This document shows, in pieces, positions 18,284-26,957 of a DNA stretch of 64,000 nt. The notes under the pieces were generated by a model that searched no databases, had not been told where the DNA came from, and was given only the letters and a program-made list of their open reading frames with translations. The position numbers and the translations under genes are program-made. Position 1 is the first letter of the stretch. Each line of letters opens with the position of its first letter. This stretch comes from Oscillospiraceae bacterium (GTDB lineage: Bacteria > Bacillota > Clostridia > Oscillospirales > Oscillospiraceae). The stretch is taken from assembly GCA_902778665.1 (NCBI GenBank), contig CACYYN010000002.1, positions 59,111-123,110 of the forward strand. Direction: 5' to 3'.

Positions 18284-18323
18284 GCAGCAATAGCTTTGCT
18301 GCAACAAGCGAATATGGTAAAAT
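18284..18323 (+). promoter_or_regulatory. degV promoter overlapped by a palindrome
   Basis: TTGCTG (18296-18301), 16-base spacer, TAAAAT (18318-18323) with a TGG extension. The -35 is overlapped by the interrupted palindrome GCAGCAA-TAGCT-TTGCTGC (18284-18302), a candidate operator. Confidence 0.5.
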
Positions 18324-18325
18324 AA

Positions 18326-18362
18326 GCTCATAACAGGCAAGGAGGTACCTTCTGTTATGAGC
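18326..18362 (+). repeat. Inverted repeat enclosing the degV ribosome binding site and start codon
   Basis: Perfect 11-bp arms GCTCATAACAG (18326-18336) and CTGTTATGAGC (18352-18362). The AAGGAGG Shine-Dalgarno lies in the 15-base loop and the ATG start in the 3' arm. It could be an RNA hairpin controlling initiation, or a DNA operator just downstream of the -10, since the predicted transcript start (about 18330) falls inside the left arm. Confidence 0.65.
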
Positions 18363-19343
18363 TTTGTTGTGATAACAGACACATCATCCAATCTGCCCAC
18401 TTCTGTCATTCGGAAGTACGGAATTGAAGAAATATCGTTCCCCTATTATACGGAGGGGAAAACCTGCTACTGCACCGACACGGATACCTTTGACAGCGAG
18501 GCATTTTACGCAGCCATCGCAAAAGGCGCAACGGTGACAACCTCGCAGATTACACCGCAGCGCTACATTGCGTTTTATGAGCCTTTTCTGAAAGAGGGAA
18601 AGGACATTCTGTTTGTTGCAATGTCATCCGGGATATCCGGATCATGCAACTCGGCAAAAATCGGCGCACAGGAGATTCTGGAGTTCTATCCGGAGAGACG
18701 GATTGAGGTGGTGGACACCATAGGAGCCTCTCTCGGTGAGGGGTTGCTGGCAGTTCAGGCAGCTGAACTCCGAGATCAGGGCATGGCACTGCAGGAAGCG
18801 GCGGATCTGCTGCGAAAAAGGGCAAAAAGCCTTTTCAATGTGTTTACGGTTGACAACCTGATGTTCCTGAAACGGGGCGGAAGACTATCAAACCTGTCGG
18901 CGGTGATCGGAACGGTGCTGAACATCAAGCCCATCCTGAAAGGAAACGAAGAGGGCAAAATAGTGGCTTTTGCCAAGGTACGCGGAAGAAAGCAGTCGAT
19001 CCGGACACTGGCACAGCTTTATGAAAAAAACGTTGTGGATCCGGAAAAGCAGATCGTAGGAATTGCCCAGGCCGCATGCCGGGAGGATGCAGAGGCACTC
19101 GCTGCAATGCTGTGGGAGACGAGACCACCCAAGGAGATTTTGATTGTTGATTATGAACCGGTGACTGGATCGCATGTGGGGCCGGGCGCGCTGGCACTGT
19201 TTTTCGGCAGCACGGAGGACATCCGCTCCTACAGCGGCGAGAGCCTGACTGAACTGATGAAGCAGAAGGTGACGCAGGTGGGCAGGCAGGCGGTTGCCAA
19301 GGCGGGAGAAACAATCCAGAAAATCCGCGAAAAAGAAGAATAA
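18357..19343 (+). CDS. DegV family fatty-acid-binding protein (FakB-like)
   Basis: 328 residues rather than the usual 280-290, with a longer C-terminal tail. DegV motifs: VVITDTSSNLPTSV, TTSQITPQRY, FVAMSSGISGSCNSA, DTIGASLGEGLLA, FLKRGGRLSNLSAVIGTVLNIKPIL. FakB proteins present fatty acids to the kinase FakA for phosphorylation; no fakA is present here. The start ATG lies within an inverted repeat that also holds the ribosome site in its loop. A bidirectional terminator separates it from malQ. Confidence 0.88.
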   Translation: MSFVVITDTSSNLPTSVIRKYGIEEISFPYYTEGKTCYCTDTDTFDSEAFYAAIAKGATVTTSQITPQRYIAFYEPFLKEGKDILFVAMSSGISGSCNSAKIGAQEILEFYPERRIEVVDTIGASLGEGLLAVQAAELRDQGMALQEAADLLRKRAKSLFNVFTVDNLMFLKRGGRLSNLSAVIGTVLNIKPILKGNEEGKIVAFAKVRGRKQSIRTLAQLYEKNVVDPEKQIVGIAQAACREDAEALAAMLWETRPPKEILIVDYEPVTGSHVGPGALALFFGSTEDIRSYSGESLTELMKQKVTQVGRQAVAKAGETIQKIREKEE

Positions 19344-19357
19344 TAGGTTGAAGCGTA

Positions 19358-19393
19358 AAAACTCACCCGGAGAGAAATCTCAGGGTGAGTTTT
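19358..19393. terminator. Bidirectional terminator between degV and malQ
   Basis: 11-bp stem AAAACTCACCC / GGGTGAGTTTT (19358-19368 and 19383-19393) between two convergent genes; T-runs occur at both ends. Confidence 0.75.
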
Positions 19394-19404
19394 GTTATGA
19401 CCTT

Positions 19405-20883
19405 TTACCGATTATAGCGCTTTGTGATTTCGGCAAGCTTACGGGCAAGAGCGGCATTTGTCGCATTTGGGAGCATGCGCCAGCGCCAGTTGCCCATTGG
19501 AATGCCTGGGATATTCATACGGCAGCTGCCGGGAAGCTCCAGCACATCCTGCATCTGCACAACGAAGAGATTGGACGGAGAAGCCATACCCGTACGGATC
19601 ATGCCCCAGCACCAGCCCTCATCAGGCGTGATGTTGGCATACTTCCGGGCAAAATTCAGGTCCTTGCGGCTTGTGGAATCCACCCAGCCCATAACGGTTT
19701 CATTGTCGTGCGTGCCGATATACATGCTGGTGTTGAATGCACAGCAGTGCGGGAGATACTCGGAATCACCGTGGGAGTCGAAGGCAAACTGCAGCACCTT
19801 CATGCCGGGCAGACCGGAATCATCCAGAAGCTTTTTCACCTCAGGCGTGGTGTAGCCCAGATCTTCGGCAATAAAGGTGATGTTATGAAACCAGCTTGTC
19901 AGCACCCCTACGAGATCCATACCCGGGCCTTTGCGCCAGACGCCGTTTCTCGCCGTTTCATCCCCTGCCGGAACTGCCCAGTAGCTTTCAAAACCGCGGA
20001 AATGATCGATGCGGATGACATCATAGAGGCGGGAGACGCCTTCGATCCGGCGGATCCACCAGCCGAAGCCGTCGGCCTTCATGCGGTCATAATCATAGAG
20101 CGGATTGCCCCAGAGCTGGCCGTCATCGTTAAAGGCATCCGGCGGGCAGCCGGAAACCTCTTTCGGCCGCCTGTCTTCATCCAACTGGAAGAACTGCGGC
20201 TCTGCCCAGATGTCGGCAGAGTCCATGGCGACATAGATTGGCACATCGCCGATAAAGCCTATTCCTTTCCCTTCGGCATAGGTGCGCAGTGCCTCCCACT
20301 GGCGGAAGAAAAGGAACTGGGTAAAGATCCAGAAGCCGATATCCTCCTGCAGTTCCTGTGTGTAGGCCGCAACTGCCTCAGGCTTTCTCAGGCGGATGTC
20401 GTCATCCGGCCAATTCTGCCAGCTGACCATGCCGAACTTCGCTTTGACACTCATGAAGAGGGCATAGTTTTCCAGCCAGGAGGCATTTTCGGCGCGGAAT
20501 GCCGCAATTTCATCGGCGTAACGGTCTCTGCCGTTGGAATAAGCCTTCCGCAGCACCTGATAACGGTTCCTGTAGATGGCACCGTAATCCACCTTTTCAG
20601 GGTCAGAGCCCCAATCGATGCCGGTCACGTCCTTTTTGCGGAGGAGACCGTCAGCGATGAGCATATCCAGATCGATATAATAAGGGTTACCTGCGAAGGT
20701 AGAGGGTGAGGCATACGGGCTGTCACCGTAGCTGGTAGGGCCCAGCGGCAGAAGCTGCCAGTATTTCTGTCCGGACGCCTTCAGAAAGTCAACAAACTTG
20801 TAGGCTGCCTTTCCCATGGTCCCGATCCCATAGGGAGATGGAAGAGATGACATCGGCATCAGGATGCCGGAAGAACGAATCAT
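19405..20883 (-). CDS. malQ: 4-alpha-glucanotransferase (amylomaltase, GH77)
   Basis: 492 residues, normal for GH77. Disproportionates malto-oligosaccharides. Motifs: GILMPMSSLPSPYGIGT, YWQLLPLGPTSYGDSPYAS, the catalytic region VIRIDHFRGFESYWAVP (nucleophile Asp), FIAEDLGY (acid/base Glu) and IGTHDNET. It is the fourth gene of the malEFG-malQ operon, 25 bases after malG, so the imported sugar is probably a maltodextrin. Confidence 0.95.
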   Translation of the reverse strand: MIRSSGILMPMSSLPSPYGIGTMGKAAYKFVDFLKASGQKYWQLLPLGPTSYGDSPYASPSTFAGNPYYIDLDMLIADGLLRKKDVTGIDWGSDPEKVDYGAIYRNRYQVLRKAYSNGRDRYADEIAAFRAENASWLENYALFMSVKAKFGMVSWQNWPDDDIRLRKPEAVAAYTQELQEDIGFWIFTQFLFFRQWEALRTYAEGKGIGFIGDVPIYVAMDSADIWAEPQFFQLDEDRRPKEVSGCPPDAFNDDGQLWGNPLYDYDRMKADGFGWWIRRIEGVSRLYDVIRIDHFRGFESYWAVPAGDETARNGVWRKGPGMDLVGVLTSWFHNITFIAEDLGYTTPEVKKLLDDSGLPGMKVLQFAFDSHGDSEYLPHCCAFNTSMYIGTHDNETVMGWVDSTSRKDLNFARKYANITPDEGWCWGMIRTGMASPSNLFVVQMQDVLELPGSCRMNIPGIPMGNWRWRMLPNATNAALARKLAEITKRYNR

Positions 20884-20908
20884 TTTGCAATCACGACCTT
20901 TGCGATTT

Positions 20909-21769
20909 TTAACCCTTTACCGCACCGGCAGCCACACCCTTGATGATGTGCTTCTGGCAGGCAAGGTAGAAGATGATAACTGGAATGATGCTCAGAAGGA
21001 TCAGCGCCATGGTAGCGCCCAGATCCACCGTGCCGTAGGAGCCCTTCAGATACTGGATATGAATGGGGATGGTGCGGTATTTGTTGATATCCAGCACAAG
21101 GTAAGGCAGGAGATAGTCATTCCAGACCCACATGATTTCCAGAATGCCGACGGAGATCATGGTGGGTTTGAGCATGGGGAACACAACGAGGAAGTAGGTG
21201 CGCAGAGGGCCGCAGCCGTCAATGGAGGCAGCCTCTTCGATCTCGAGAGGGATGGACTTGACAAAGCCCACAAACATGAAGATGGCGAGGCCGGCACCAA
21301 ACCCGAGATAGACAATGGGGATGGTCCATGGGGTGTTGAGCTGGAGACGGTCAGCCGTCTTGGAGAGGGTGAACATAACCATCTGGAAAGGAACCACCAT
21401 GGAGAAAACACAGAGGTAATAGATCGCCTTGCAGACGATGGAGTTGACACGGGCGATATACCACGCGGCCATGGACGTGAAGAGAAGGATGAGCCCGGTG
21501 GAGAGAATGGTGATAGCGGCGCTGTAGACAACGCTCTTCCAGAAGGGGTAGTTACCGAAGGTCATGCCCTTGATGAAGTTCTGGAAGCCGGCCCACATCT
21601 CCCCTTTCGGGAGGGCGAAGGTATCGGTTTTGACGTATGTGTTGACTTTGAAGGAATTGAGCACCACGGTGAGGACCGGGAGCACGTAGATCACGCAGAT
21701 GATGCCGAGCACGATGGAGAGAATGGTCTTGTTGCGCTGCTCAGCACTTAATGACTGACCTTTATTCAT
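20909..21769 (-). CDS. malG: Carbohydrate ABC transporter permease (MalG family)
   Basis: 286 residues with six membrane helices and the EAA loop EIEEAASIDGCGPLRTYFLVVFPMLKP. Its ATG overlaps the malF stop (TAATG), so translation is coupled. Forms the channel with MalF; linked malQ suggests maltodextrin as substrate, although the family also takes many other oligosaccharides. Confidence 0.88.
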   Translation of the reverse strand: MNKGQSLSAEQRNKTILSIVLGIICVIYVLPVLTVVLNSFKVNTYVKTDTFALPKGEMWAGFQNFIKGMTFGNYPFWKSVVYSAAITILSTGLILLFTSMAAWYIARVNSIVCKAIYYLCVFSMVVPFQMVMFTLSKTADRLQLNTPWTIPIVYLGFGAGLAIFMFVGFVKSIPLEIEEAASIDGCGPLRTYFLVVFPMLKPTMISVGILEIMWVWNDYLLPYLVLDINKYRTIPIHIQYLKGSYGTVDLGATMALILLSIIPVIIFYLACQKHIIKGVAAGAVKG

Positions 21770-22656
21770 TACTGCTGCACCTCCCTCTTGCGTGTATAGG
21801 CGAGCTGGGCAAGGCCGAGACCCGCCACCAGGATGAAGAACAGAACCGCCTTCGCCTGCGCAACACCCTGAGAGGCAGAGTTGGAGCCGTAGAAGGTGTT
21901 GTAGATATTCAGGGCGAGCATCTCGGTGGTCTTGACGGTTGTGCCGCCCGGCTGAATGATAAAGGGCTGGCCGGCGGTAAGGGCGAGGTTCTGGTCAAAG
22001 AGCTTGAAGCCGTTGGTCAGGCTCAGGAAGGTGCAGATGGTGATGGAGGGCATCACGTTGGGGATGGTGACCTTGAAGAGCGTCTGCCACTTGGTTGCGC
22101 CGTCGATCTTGGCGGCTTCCAGCATATCCTCAGGCACGGCCTGCAGGCCGGCGATGTAGATAATCATCATATACCCGATCTGCTGCCAGCACATCAGGAT
22201 AATCAGACCCCAGAAGCCGTATTTGGTTTCCAGGAGAATGGACGTGCCGTAACGGGAAAGAATACCGTCAAAAATCATGGACCAGATATAGCCCAGGACG
22301 ATGCCGCCGATCAGATTCGGCATGAAGAACACGGTGCGGTAGAGGTTGCTGCCCTTGATGCCCTGGGTGAGAGCATAGGCTGCGGCAAAGCCGAGAACAT
22401 TGATGAAGATCAGGCTGGTTATGGCAAAGAGGGCCGTATACCAGAATGCATGCAGGAACGTAGGATCGGAAAAAGCCTTTGCATAGTTTTCAAATCCGAC
22501 CCAGGTGGTTCTGGAGATCAGCTTGAACTTGCAGAAGGACAGATAAATGCCCTGGAAGAAGGGCCAGACAAAACCGATAGCAAACGCCGCAACCACAGGA
22601 CCCAGAAAGAGCCAGAACCAGCGGCGGATCGGGTTTTTAAAAATACCTTTTTTCAA
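21769..22656 (-). CDS. malF: Carbohydrate ABC transporter permease (MalF family)
   Basis: 295 residues, six helices, EAA loop PEDMLEAAKIDGATKWQTLFKVTIPNV. The start appears to be TTG (22656) with GGGAG nine bases upstream; no ATG is close. Partner of the next gene, malG, with a one-base overlap. No ATPase gene is in the operon, so a shared MsmK-like ATPase elsewhere is needed. Confidence 0.88.
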   Translation of the reverse strand: MKKGIFKNPIRRWFWLFLGPVVAAFAIGFVWPFFQGIYLSFCKFKLISRTTWVGFENYAKAFSDPTFLHAFWYTALFAITSLIFINVLGFAAAYALTQGIKGSNLYRTVFFMPNLIGGIVLGYIWSMIFDGILSRYGTSILLETKYGFWGLIILMCWQQIGYMMIIYIAGLQAVPEDMLEAAKIDGATKWQTLFKVTIPNVMPSITICTFLSLTNGFKLFDQNLALTAGQPFIIQPGGTTVKTTEMLALNIYNTFYGSNSASQGVAQAKAVLFFILVAGLGLAQLAYTRKREVQQ

Positions 22657-22716
22657 TGGATCATCTCCCTTGCTGATTCAGAAGTACAGAATAATCAGAG
22701 TTTTTGGTAAAGAAAA

Positions 22717-22743
22717 CGGGGCGAGCGAATGTCGCCCGCCCCG
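22717..22743 (-). other. GC-rich hairpin between malE and malF
   Basis: Stem GGGCGA / TCGCCC (22719-22724 and 22732-22737) with GC-rich flanks; the minus-strand RNA continues GTTTTCTTT. Probably a partial terminator or 3' stabilising hairpin that favours malE mRNA. Confidence 0.5.
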
Positions 22744-22777
22744 CATCATCAGGTATGATTAAAGAGATGAAAGGGAA

Positions 22778-24052
22778 TCAGCCGTTTGCAGCTGCATACT
22801 GAGTTGCCCAGCCGTCAACAAAGGCGGTCTTTACGAGCTCCCAGTTGGCATCGCTCTGATCAGCATTGTACTGGTTAAGAGCGGAGACGAGGCCTGCACG
22901 GTACTCATCCACGTTGGGCTGATAGTTGGTTGCCCAATCCATCACGTAGCAGCCTGCTGCAGTGTACTCTTCAGCATTTTTGAGGAAGCCGTTGGCGGAA
23001 GCAGGAGCAGATTTGTAAGGCAGAACACCAAGCTGCTCAACCATCAGAGCTGATGCTTCAGGATCGGAAACGAGCCATACCATAAAGTCCATGGTCGCAG
23101 CCTTATCGGCATCGGAAACGGTGTCGTTGATTGCCCAGCAGTTTTCAGTGCCGCAGTTGAGGCCAGCCATCTCTTCGCCTTCAACACCGCAGTAGTACGG
23201 GATCATCACAGCGTTGGGAACGTCAGCGGAAACTGCTGCATACTCCCAGGAGCCGTTCACAAAGAAGGCTGCCTTGCCGGTTTTGAACTCGTTCTCGGCA
23301 TCGTGGCCGCCGGTTGCGAGATCGGTAGGAGCGGTGAGGCTGTTGTTGATGCAGAGGTCATAGAGGTTTTTGAAGTTGCCCATGAACTCGCCGGTGATGG
23401 TTGCCGGGCACTCGGTCCAGACGGCACCTGCTGCACGCTCTTCATAGACATACTCGAGGTTGGCCATGTGGCCGGTGAAACGCCAGGAAGAAGAACCATC
23501 CATATCAGAGGAGGAGAATGCATCGAAGCCGAGCTCAGCTGCACGTGCGTGGATGTCTTCGGCAACAGCCTTCAGGCCCTCGAAGTTCTTGATCTCATCC
23601 ATGCTGTGGCCGGCCTTCTCGATCAGGTCGGGGTTGACAATGATGCCGTAGCACTCATAGCAGTAGCCGATGGAAACAAGGCGTCCGTCCTCATCATAGA
23701 GGTTGTAAGCGTCGGTGGTGAGCTCATTAGCAATGGGGGTGTCGGTCAGGTCCATTGCGAACTCGCCCCACTCCTTCACGCCGGCCTGGTTGCCGATGAT
23801 GAAGAGGGTCGGTGCAGAGGACTTGTCCATCTCAGAGGTGAGAGTCTGAGAATAGGTGCCGGAAGCTGCTGTGACAACCTTTACTTCCACACCGGTCTTC
23901 TCGGTGTACATCTTGGCGAGCTGCTGAGCGGTTTCATCCAGTTCGGGCTTGAAGTTAAGCCAGTAGACGGAACCGTCTTTTGCCAGTGCAGACGGGCATG
24001 CCAGAGCAAAGATCATGACAAGCGCGAGAGCAAGTGTGAGGATCTTTTTCAT
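22778..24052 (-). CDS. Extracellular sugar-binding protein of the MalE/family 1 type
   Basis: 424 residues. Signal peptide MKKILTLALALVMIFALAC followed by PSALA, almost the same as that of MglB in this window. Mature part has the family 1 layout (TAQQLAKMYTEKTGVEVKVVT, GSWEYAA, MDFMVWLVSDPEASALMVEQLGVLPY). Delivers sugar to MalFG. AAGGAG precedes the ATG. Regulated by tandem LacI-type operators about 110-130 bases upstream. Exact sugar unproven; malQ in the operon favours maltodextrins. Confidence 0.85.
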   Translation of the reverse strand: MKKILTLALALVMIFALACPSALAKDGSVYWLNFKPELDETAQQLAKMYTEKTGVEVKVVTAASGTYSQTLTSEMDKSSAPTLFIIGNQAGVKEWGEFAMDLTDTPIANELTTDAYNLYDEDGRLVSIGYCYECYGIIVNPDLIEKAGHSMDEIKNFEGLKAVAEDIHARAAELGFDAFSSSDMDGSSSWRFTGHMANLEYVYEERAAGAVWTECPATITGEFMGNFKNLYDLCINNSLTAPTDLATGGHDAENEFKTGKAAFFVNGSWEYAAVSADVPNAVMIPYYCGVEGEEMAGLNCGTENCWAINDTVSDADKAATMDFMVWLVSDPEASALMVEQLGVLPYKSAPASANGFLKNAEEYTAAGCYVMDWATNYQPNVDEYRAGLVSALNQYNADQSDANWELVKTAFVDGWATQYAAANG

Positions 24053-24122
24053 TTTCTTTTTCTCCTTATTTTAATATTTTATTATCCCTGTCGGGATGGT
24101 ATTTTAACATGCCGGAGGCATG

Positions 24123-24151
24123 ATAAAACCGAAGAAACAAGATTCTGTGAA
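24123..24151 (-). promoter_or_regulatory. Candidate promoter of the malEFGQ operon
   Basis: Minus strand TTCACA (24151-24146), 17-base spacer, TTTTAT (24128-24123). An alternative extended -10, TGTTAAAAT, lies at 24101-24109. The palindrome CATGCC-GGA-GGCATG (24108-24122) lies between the two. Confidence 0.45.
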
Positions 24152-24161
24152 AATCATTCCC

Positions 24162-24185
24162 GGAAACGTTACCGGAAACGTTTCC
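24162..24185. promoter_or_regulatory. Two adjoining LacI-family operators
   Basis: GGAAACGTTACC (24162-24173) directly followed by GGAAACGTTTCC (24174-24185). The second is a perfect 12-bp palindrome with the central CG pair typical of LacI/MalR/CcpA operators; the first differs at one position. They sit just upstream of the candidate -35 of malE and next to the lacI gene. Confidence 0.75.
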
Positions 24186-24233
24186 ATCCCTACTAAGCTT
24201 GATTTTAAGGTCTTTTTCCGAAAAAGTCAACAA

Positions 24234-24267
24234 GAAAGCAACGAAGAAATAAAACTTCGTTGCTTTC
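24234..24267 (-). terminator. Terminator-like hairpin after the lacI gene
   Basis: Perfect 13-bp stem GAAAGCAACGAAG / CTTCGTTGCTTTC with an 8-base loop. The downstream minus-strand sequence TTGTTGACTTTTTC is a modest U-rich tail. It separates pfkB-lacI from malE. Confidence 0.6.
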
Positions 24268-24306
24268 AACAAATTTTGCATTCATTTTTTGTGCAACCTG
24301 CACAAT

Positions 24307-25323
24307 TCACGAGAGGATATTTTTCACCGATGCGCCTGCCCGCAGGGTTGCCACGGGGCGAATATGTTCGGTTACGGAACCGTCCTGCATCATGGAAAGG
24401 AGAATACGGACACTCTCCAGGCCGATCTCCTCACAGGGCTGCACCATGGTGGTAAGTGTCGGCGTGACATACCTGGAAAGGTCCAGGCCGTCAATGGCAA
24501 TGACGGAGCAGTCGTCCGGCACGGAAAGGCCGGAATCGTTCAGGGCCTTGATGGCAGCTATTGCCATCATGTCAGACTCGACAAAGGCCGCGGTAAAGCT
24601 GCAGGGCCTTGAAAGCAGCTCCTTCATGCCGGTGTAACCGTCTTCCATTTCAAAGCCGCCTGTCTGCACGACGAGATTTTCATCATAGGCAATGCTGTGT
24701 TCCCGCAGAGCAGCTTTATACCCGCCGAATCGGAGTTCACTGATGGAATGATCTTCACAGTCATCAAAAAAAGCGGCAATACGTTTATGGCCGGCGTTGA
24801 TCAGCGTGTTGACCGCCTGGCGTGCCGTCTCAAAGTCATCAATGGAGACAGAAGAAAAGTCTGTCTCCCGGAGTGATCCGAAAGAGTTGGTATAGGAGCA
24901 GCATACATAGGGCACACCGATCAATGACATCTCGCCTGGGGTGTAGTTGAATCTTCCTCCGAGGAACAATAATCCCCTCAGCTTCTTCTCCCGCTCCAGA
25001 ATCGCACCGGCTTTTACTTCGTCTTCCCCGGCATCCAGAAAACGAAGGACCATGTCATAACCGCATCGGTCAATCTCGGCGGAGATGGTTTTGATCATGG
25101 CTGAAAAGAATAGGTTTCCCGTTCCCCGCACCACAACCCCAATGGCATCGGACCGGCTTTTCACCAAGTCGCGGGCTGAGTTATTGGGGATATAGCCCTT
25201 CGCCTCCACTGCAGCTAGCACACGCTGACGGACATCCTCACTGACATCCGGCCTATTGTTGAGCACGCGGGAAACCGTGCTGATGCCAACGCCGCATTCT
25301 CTGGCAATATCTTTTATGGTCAT
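24307..25323 (-). CDS. LacI family transcriptional regulator
   Basis: 338 residues. N-terminal HTH TIKDIARECGVGISTVSRVLNNRPDVSED with hinge helix around 50-60, then a periplasmic-binding-type effector domain (IGVVVRGTGNLFFS, VIAIDGLDLSRYVTPTLTTM). Six bases after pfkB, so cotranscribed. The tandem 12-bp operators in front of malE, 120 bases away, are its likely targets; the effector is probably a sugar linked to the mal operon or to the kinase. Confidence 0.9.
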   Translation of the reverse strand: MTIKDIARECGVGISTVSRVLNNRPDVSEDVRQRVLAAVEAKGYIPNNSARDLVKSRSDAIGVVVRGTGNLFFSAMIKTISAEIDRCGYDMVLRFLDAGEDEVKAGAILEREKKLRGLLFLGGRFNYTPGEMSLIGVPYVCCSYTNSFGSLRETDFSSVSIDDFETARQAVNTLINAGHKRIAAFFDDCEDHSISELRFGGYKAALREHSIAYDENLVVQTGGFEMEDGYTGMKELLSRPCSFTAAFVESDMMAIAAIKALNDSGLSVPDDCSVIAIDGLDLSRYVTPTLTTMVQPCEEIGLESVRILLSMMQDGSVTEHIRPVATLRAGASVKNILS

Positions 25324-25329
25324 GGCAGA

Positions 25330-26307
25330 TCACTTCACCAGATCTTCCGAGCCGTAGAAATGAGGCTCGGGTTCGCGGTGTGAAACGTGAAGGCCCAGTT
25401 CCTCTGGCTGGAAGCGCGGACAGACATTTTCGGACACCGTGATGACAGACGCTGCAAGGCGCGTTCCGATTTCAACGGCACCGGTAAGATCCTTTCCGTA
25501 GGTCAACCCTGCTGCAACCCCGGCGCAGAAGGCATCGCCGGCCCCGGTGGTATCCTTAACCTTGACACGGCCTGCAGGGCATATTCCTTTTCTGCCGTCT
25601 CGATCGGCATAGACCGAGCCACGACTGCCGAGGGTGACAACCATAGACGGGATTTTGGCACTGACAACACGATCAGAGAGCACGTCACAGAGTTCCTCGG
25701 GCGACATTTCGGAATAATCATCCACAAAGAGAATGCCAGCTTCCTGCAGATTGCAGACAAAGCAGTCAATCTGCTGCAAAAAATCGCGGCGCTCGGCGGC
25801 AATGGTCATATTGGCAACCACCGCATAAACCCGCCTGTCATACTTCTCGGCATAGCGGAGGACCCGCTTGACAACTTCCTTGTCCAGATCGATTTCGAGA
25901 ACGATGCTGTCGCAGTCACGGAATATCTCGTCACCCTTCTCGTCAAGCAGCTCCGACATCGGATCCATCACAGGGCGCTTGGAGATTGAGCCGACCACAT
26001 CTCCCGTCTCATCAAAGACAGCCAACCACATACCCATACCATCCGGAGCGGCAACAATATAATTTGTGTTGACTTTGTGGTTATGAAGCTTCTTGACGAC
26101 CTCTTCCCCCTGGGCAGTGGTGTCCACCATGCTAACATAAGTGGGGCGAAGCTCCATATTCGCAATGTCTTCTGCGACATTCCGCCCGACGCCGCCGTGG
26201 ACAAACTCTACCTCGCCGGCGTTTCTCCCCGCAGGAATATATTTGTTATAGGGGAAGCCCTTGATATCCACAAACGTGGTCCCAACGATTACAATTCCGT
26301 TTTTCAT
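25330..26307 (-). CDS. PfkB family carbohydrate kinase
   Basis: About 325 residues of the ribokinase fold. Signatures: GGVGRNVAEDIANM near the N-terminus and the C-terminal catalytic KVKDTTGAGDAFCAGVAAG with the base Asp. Phosphorylates a sugar or nucleoside; the substrate cannot be read from sequence (ribokinase-, fructokinase- or pseudouridine-kinase-like). The ATG at 26307 is preceded by GGAGGGATC; a TTG one codon upstream is also possible. Precedes lacI and follows ygjP by 16 bases. Confidence 0.85.
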   Translation of the reverse strand: MKNGIVIVGTTFVDIKGFPYNKYIPAGRNAGEVEFVHGGVGRNVAEDIANMELRPTYVSMVDTTAQGEEVVKKLHNHKVNTNYIVAAPDGMGMWLAVFDETGDVVGSISKRPVMDPMSELLDEKGDEIFRDCDSIVLEIDLDKEVVKRVLRYAEKYDRRVYAVVANMTIAAERRDFLQQIDCFVCNLQEAGILFVDDYSEMSPEELCDVLSDRVVSAKIPSMVVTLGSRGSVYADRDGRKGICPAGRVKVKDTTGAGDAFCAGVAAGLTYGKDLTGAVEIGTRLAASVITVSENVCPRFQPEELGLHVSHREPEPHFYGSEDLVK

Positions 26308-26323
26308 CAATATGATCCCTCCA

Positions 26324-26902
26324 TCAGGTCATAATACCTTCATACTTACGGATTTCGTCTCTTCTGGCATGCCAGTCAGGCAGAACAGACGCCACACACT
26401 GATAGAACCGTGCAGAGTGATTCGGAACCAGAAAGTGGCAGAATTCATGCACCACCACATACTCCACACATCGCTCCGGAACATAGGCAAGCCTTGTGTT
26501 AAAAGTCAGCAGTTTTTTTGACGGTGTGCAGCTTCCCCATCGGGATTTCATTCTGCGATAGCGGATTTCAGGCATACTTCCTCCGCATGCTGATGCGAAA
26601 TAGGGATAAAACCGCCTCAATGCTCCGGAAACTGCCAGCTCACAGGCCCTGCCCTCTTTTGAGCGGGAGAGTTCGGTAATAGACGCTGCATTTTTTCGAA
26701 GTTCTGCCGCCCTGTCAAGCGAACGGAGAATCATATCTGCATTGGCGGTGAAGACAGCTTCAATACTCTTCATGGAATGTCTGCGGTTTGCTGACACATG
26801 AATGGTGCCGTCCGGCCGGATTCTGAGATTAATATGCTTGACACTCTTATATTCCAGCTCGTAGGGCAGCTCTCTGCCGCCTAAAAGGACTATTTTTTGC
26901 AT
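26324..26902 (-). CDS. YgjP-like metallopeptidase domain protein (DUF45)
   Basis: 192 residues. Contains RRMKSRWGSCTPSKKLLTFN followed by VEYVVVHEFCHFLVPNHSARFYQ, the HExxH zinc motif and downstream His of the YgjP/DUF45 family, usually annotated as M48-like or SprT-like peptidases. Start set at ATG 26902 (GGAG six bases upstream); the longer frame reads back through the ireB terminator. Soluble; substrate unknown. Confidence 0.85.
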   Translation of the reverse strand: MQKIVLLGGRELPYELEYKSVKHINLRIRPDGTIHVSANRRHSMKSIEAVFTANADMILRSLDRAAELRKNAASITELSRSKEGRACELAVSGALRRFYPYFASACGGSMPEIRYRRMKSRWGSCTPSKKLLTFNTRLAYVPERCVEYVVVHEFCHFLVPNHSARFYQCVASVLPDWHARRDEIRKYEGIMT

Positions 26903-26917
26903 GGTTACTCCGTGATG

Positions 26918-26950
26918 AAAAAAGCACCCCGGCTTACATGGTAGCCGGGG
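26918..26950 (-). terminator. Intrinsic terminator of ireB
   Basis: 8-bp GC stem CCCCGGCT / AGCCGGGG (26927-26934 and 26943-26950) followed on the minus strand by TGCTTTTTTC. Confidence 0.8.
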
Positions 26951-26957
26951 CAGATTC

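Noticed and set aside
19294-20709. 471-codon open frame antisense to malQ
   Set aside because: Shadow of malQ; no homology or start signal.
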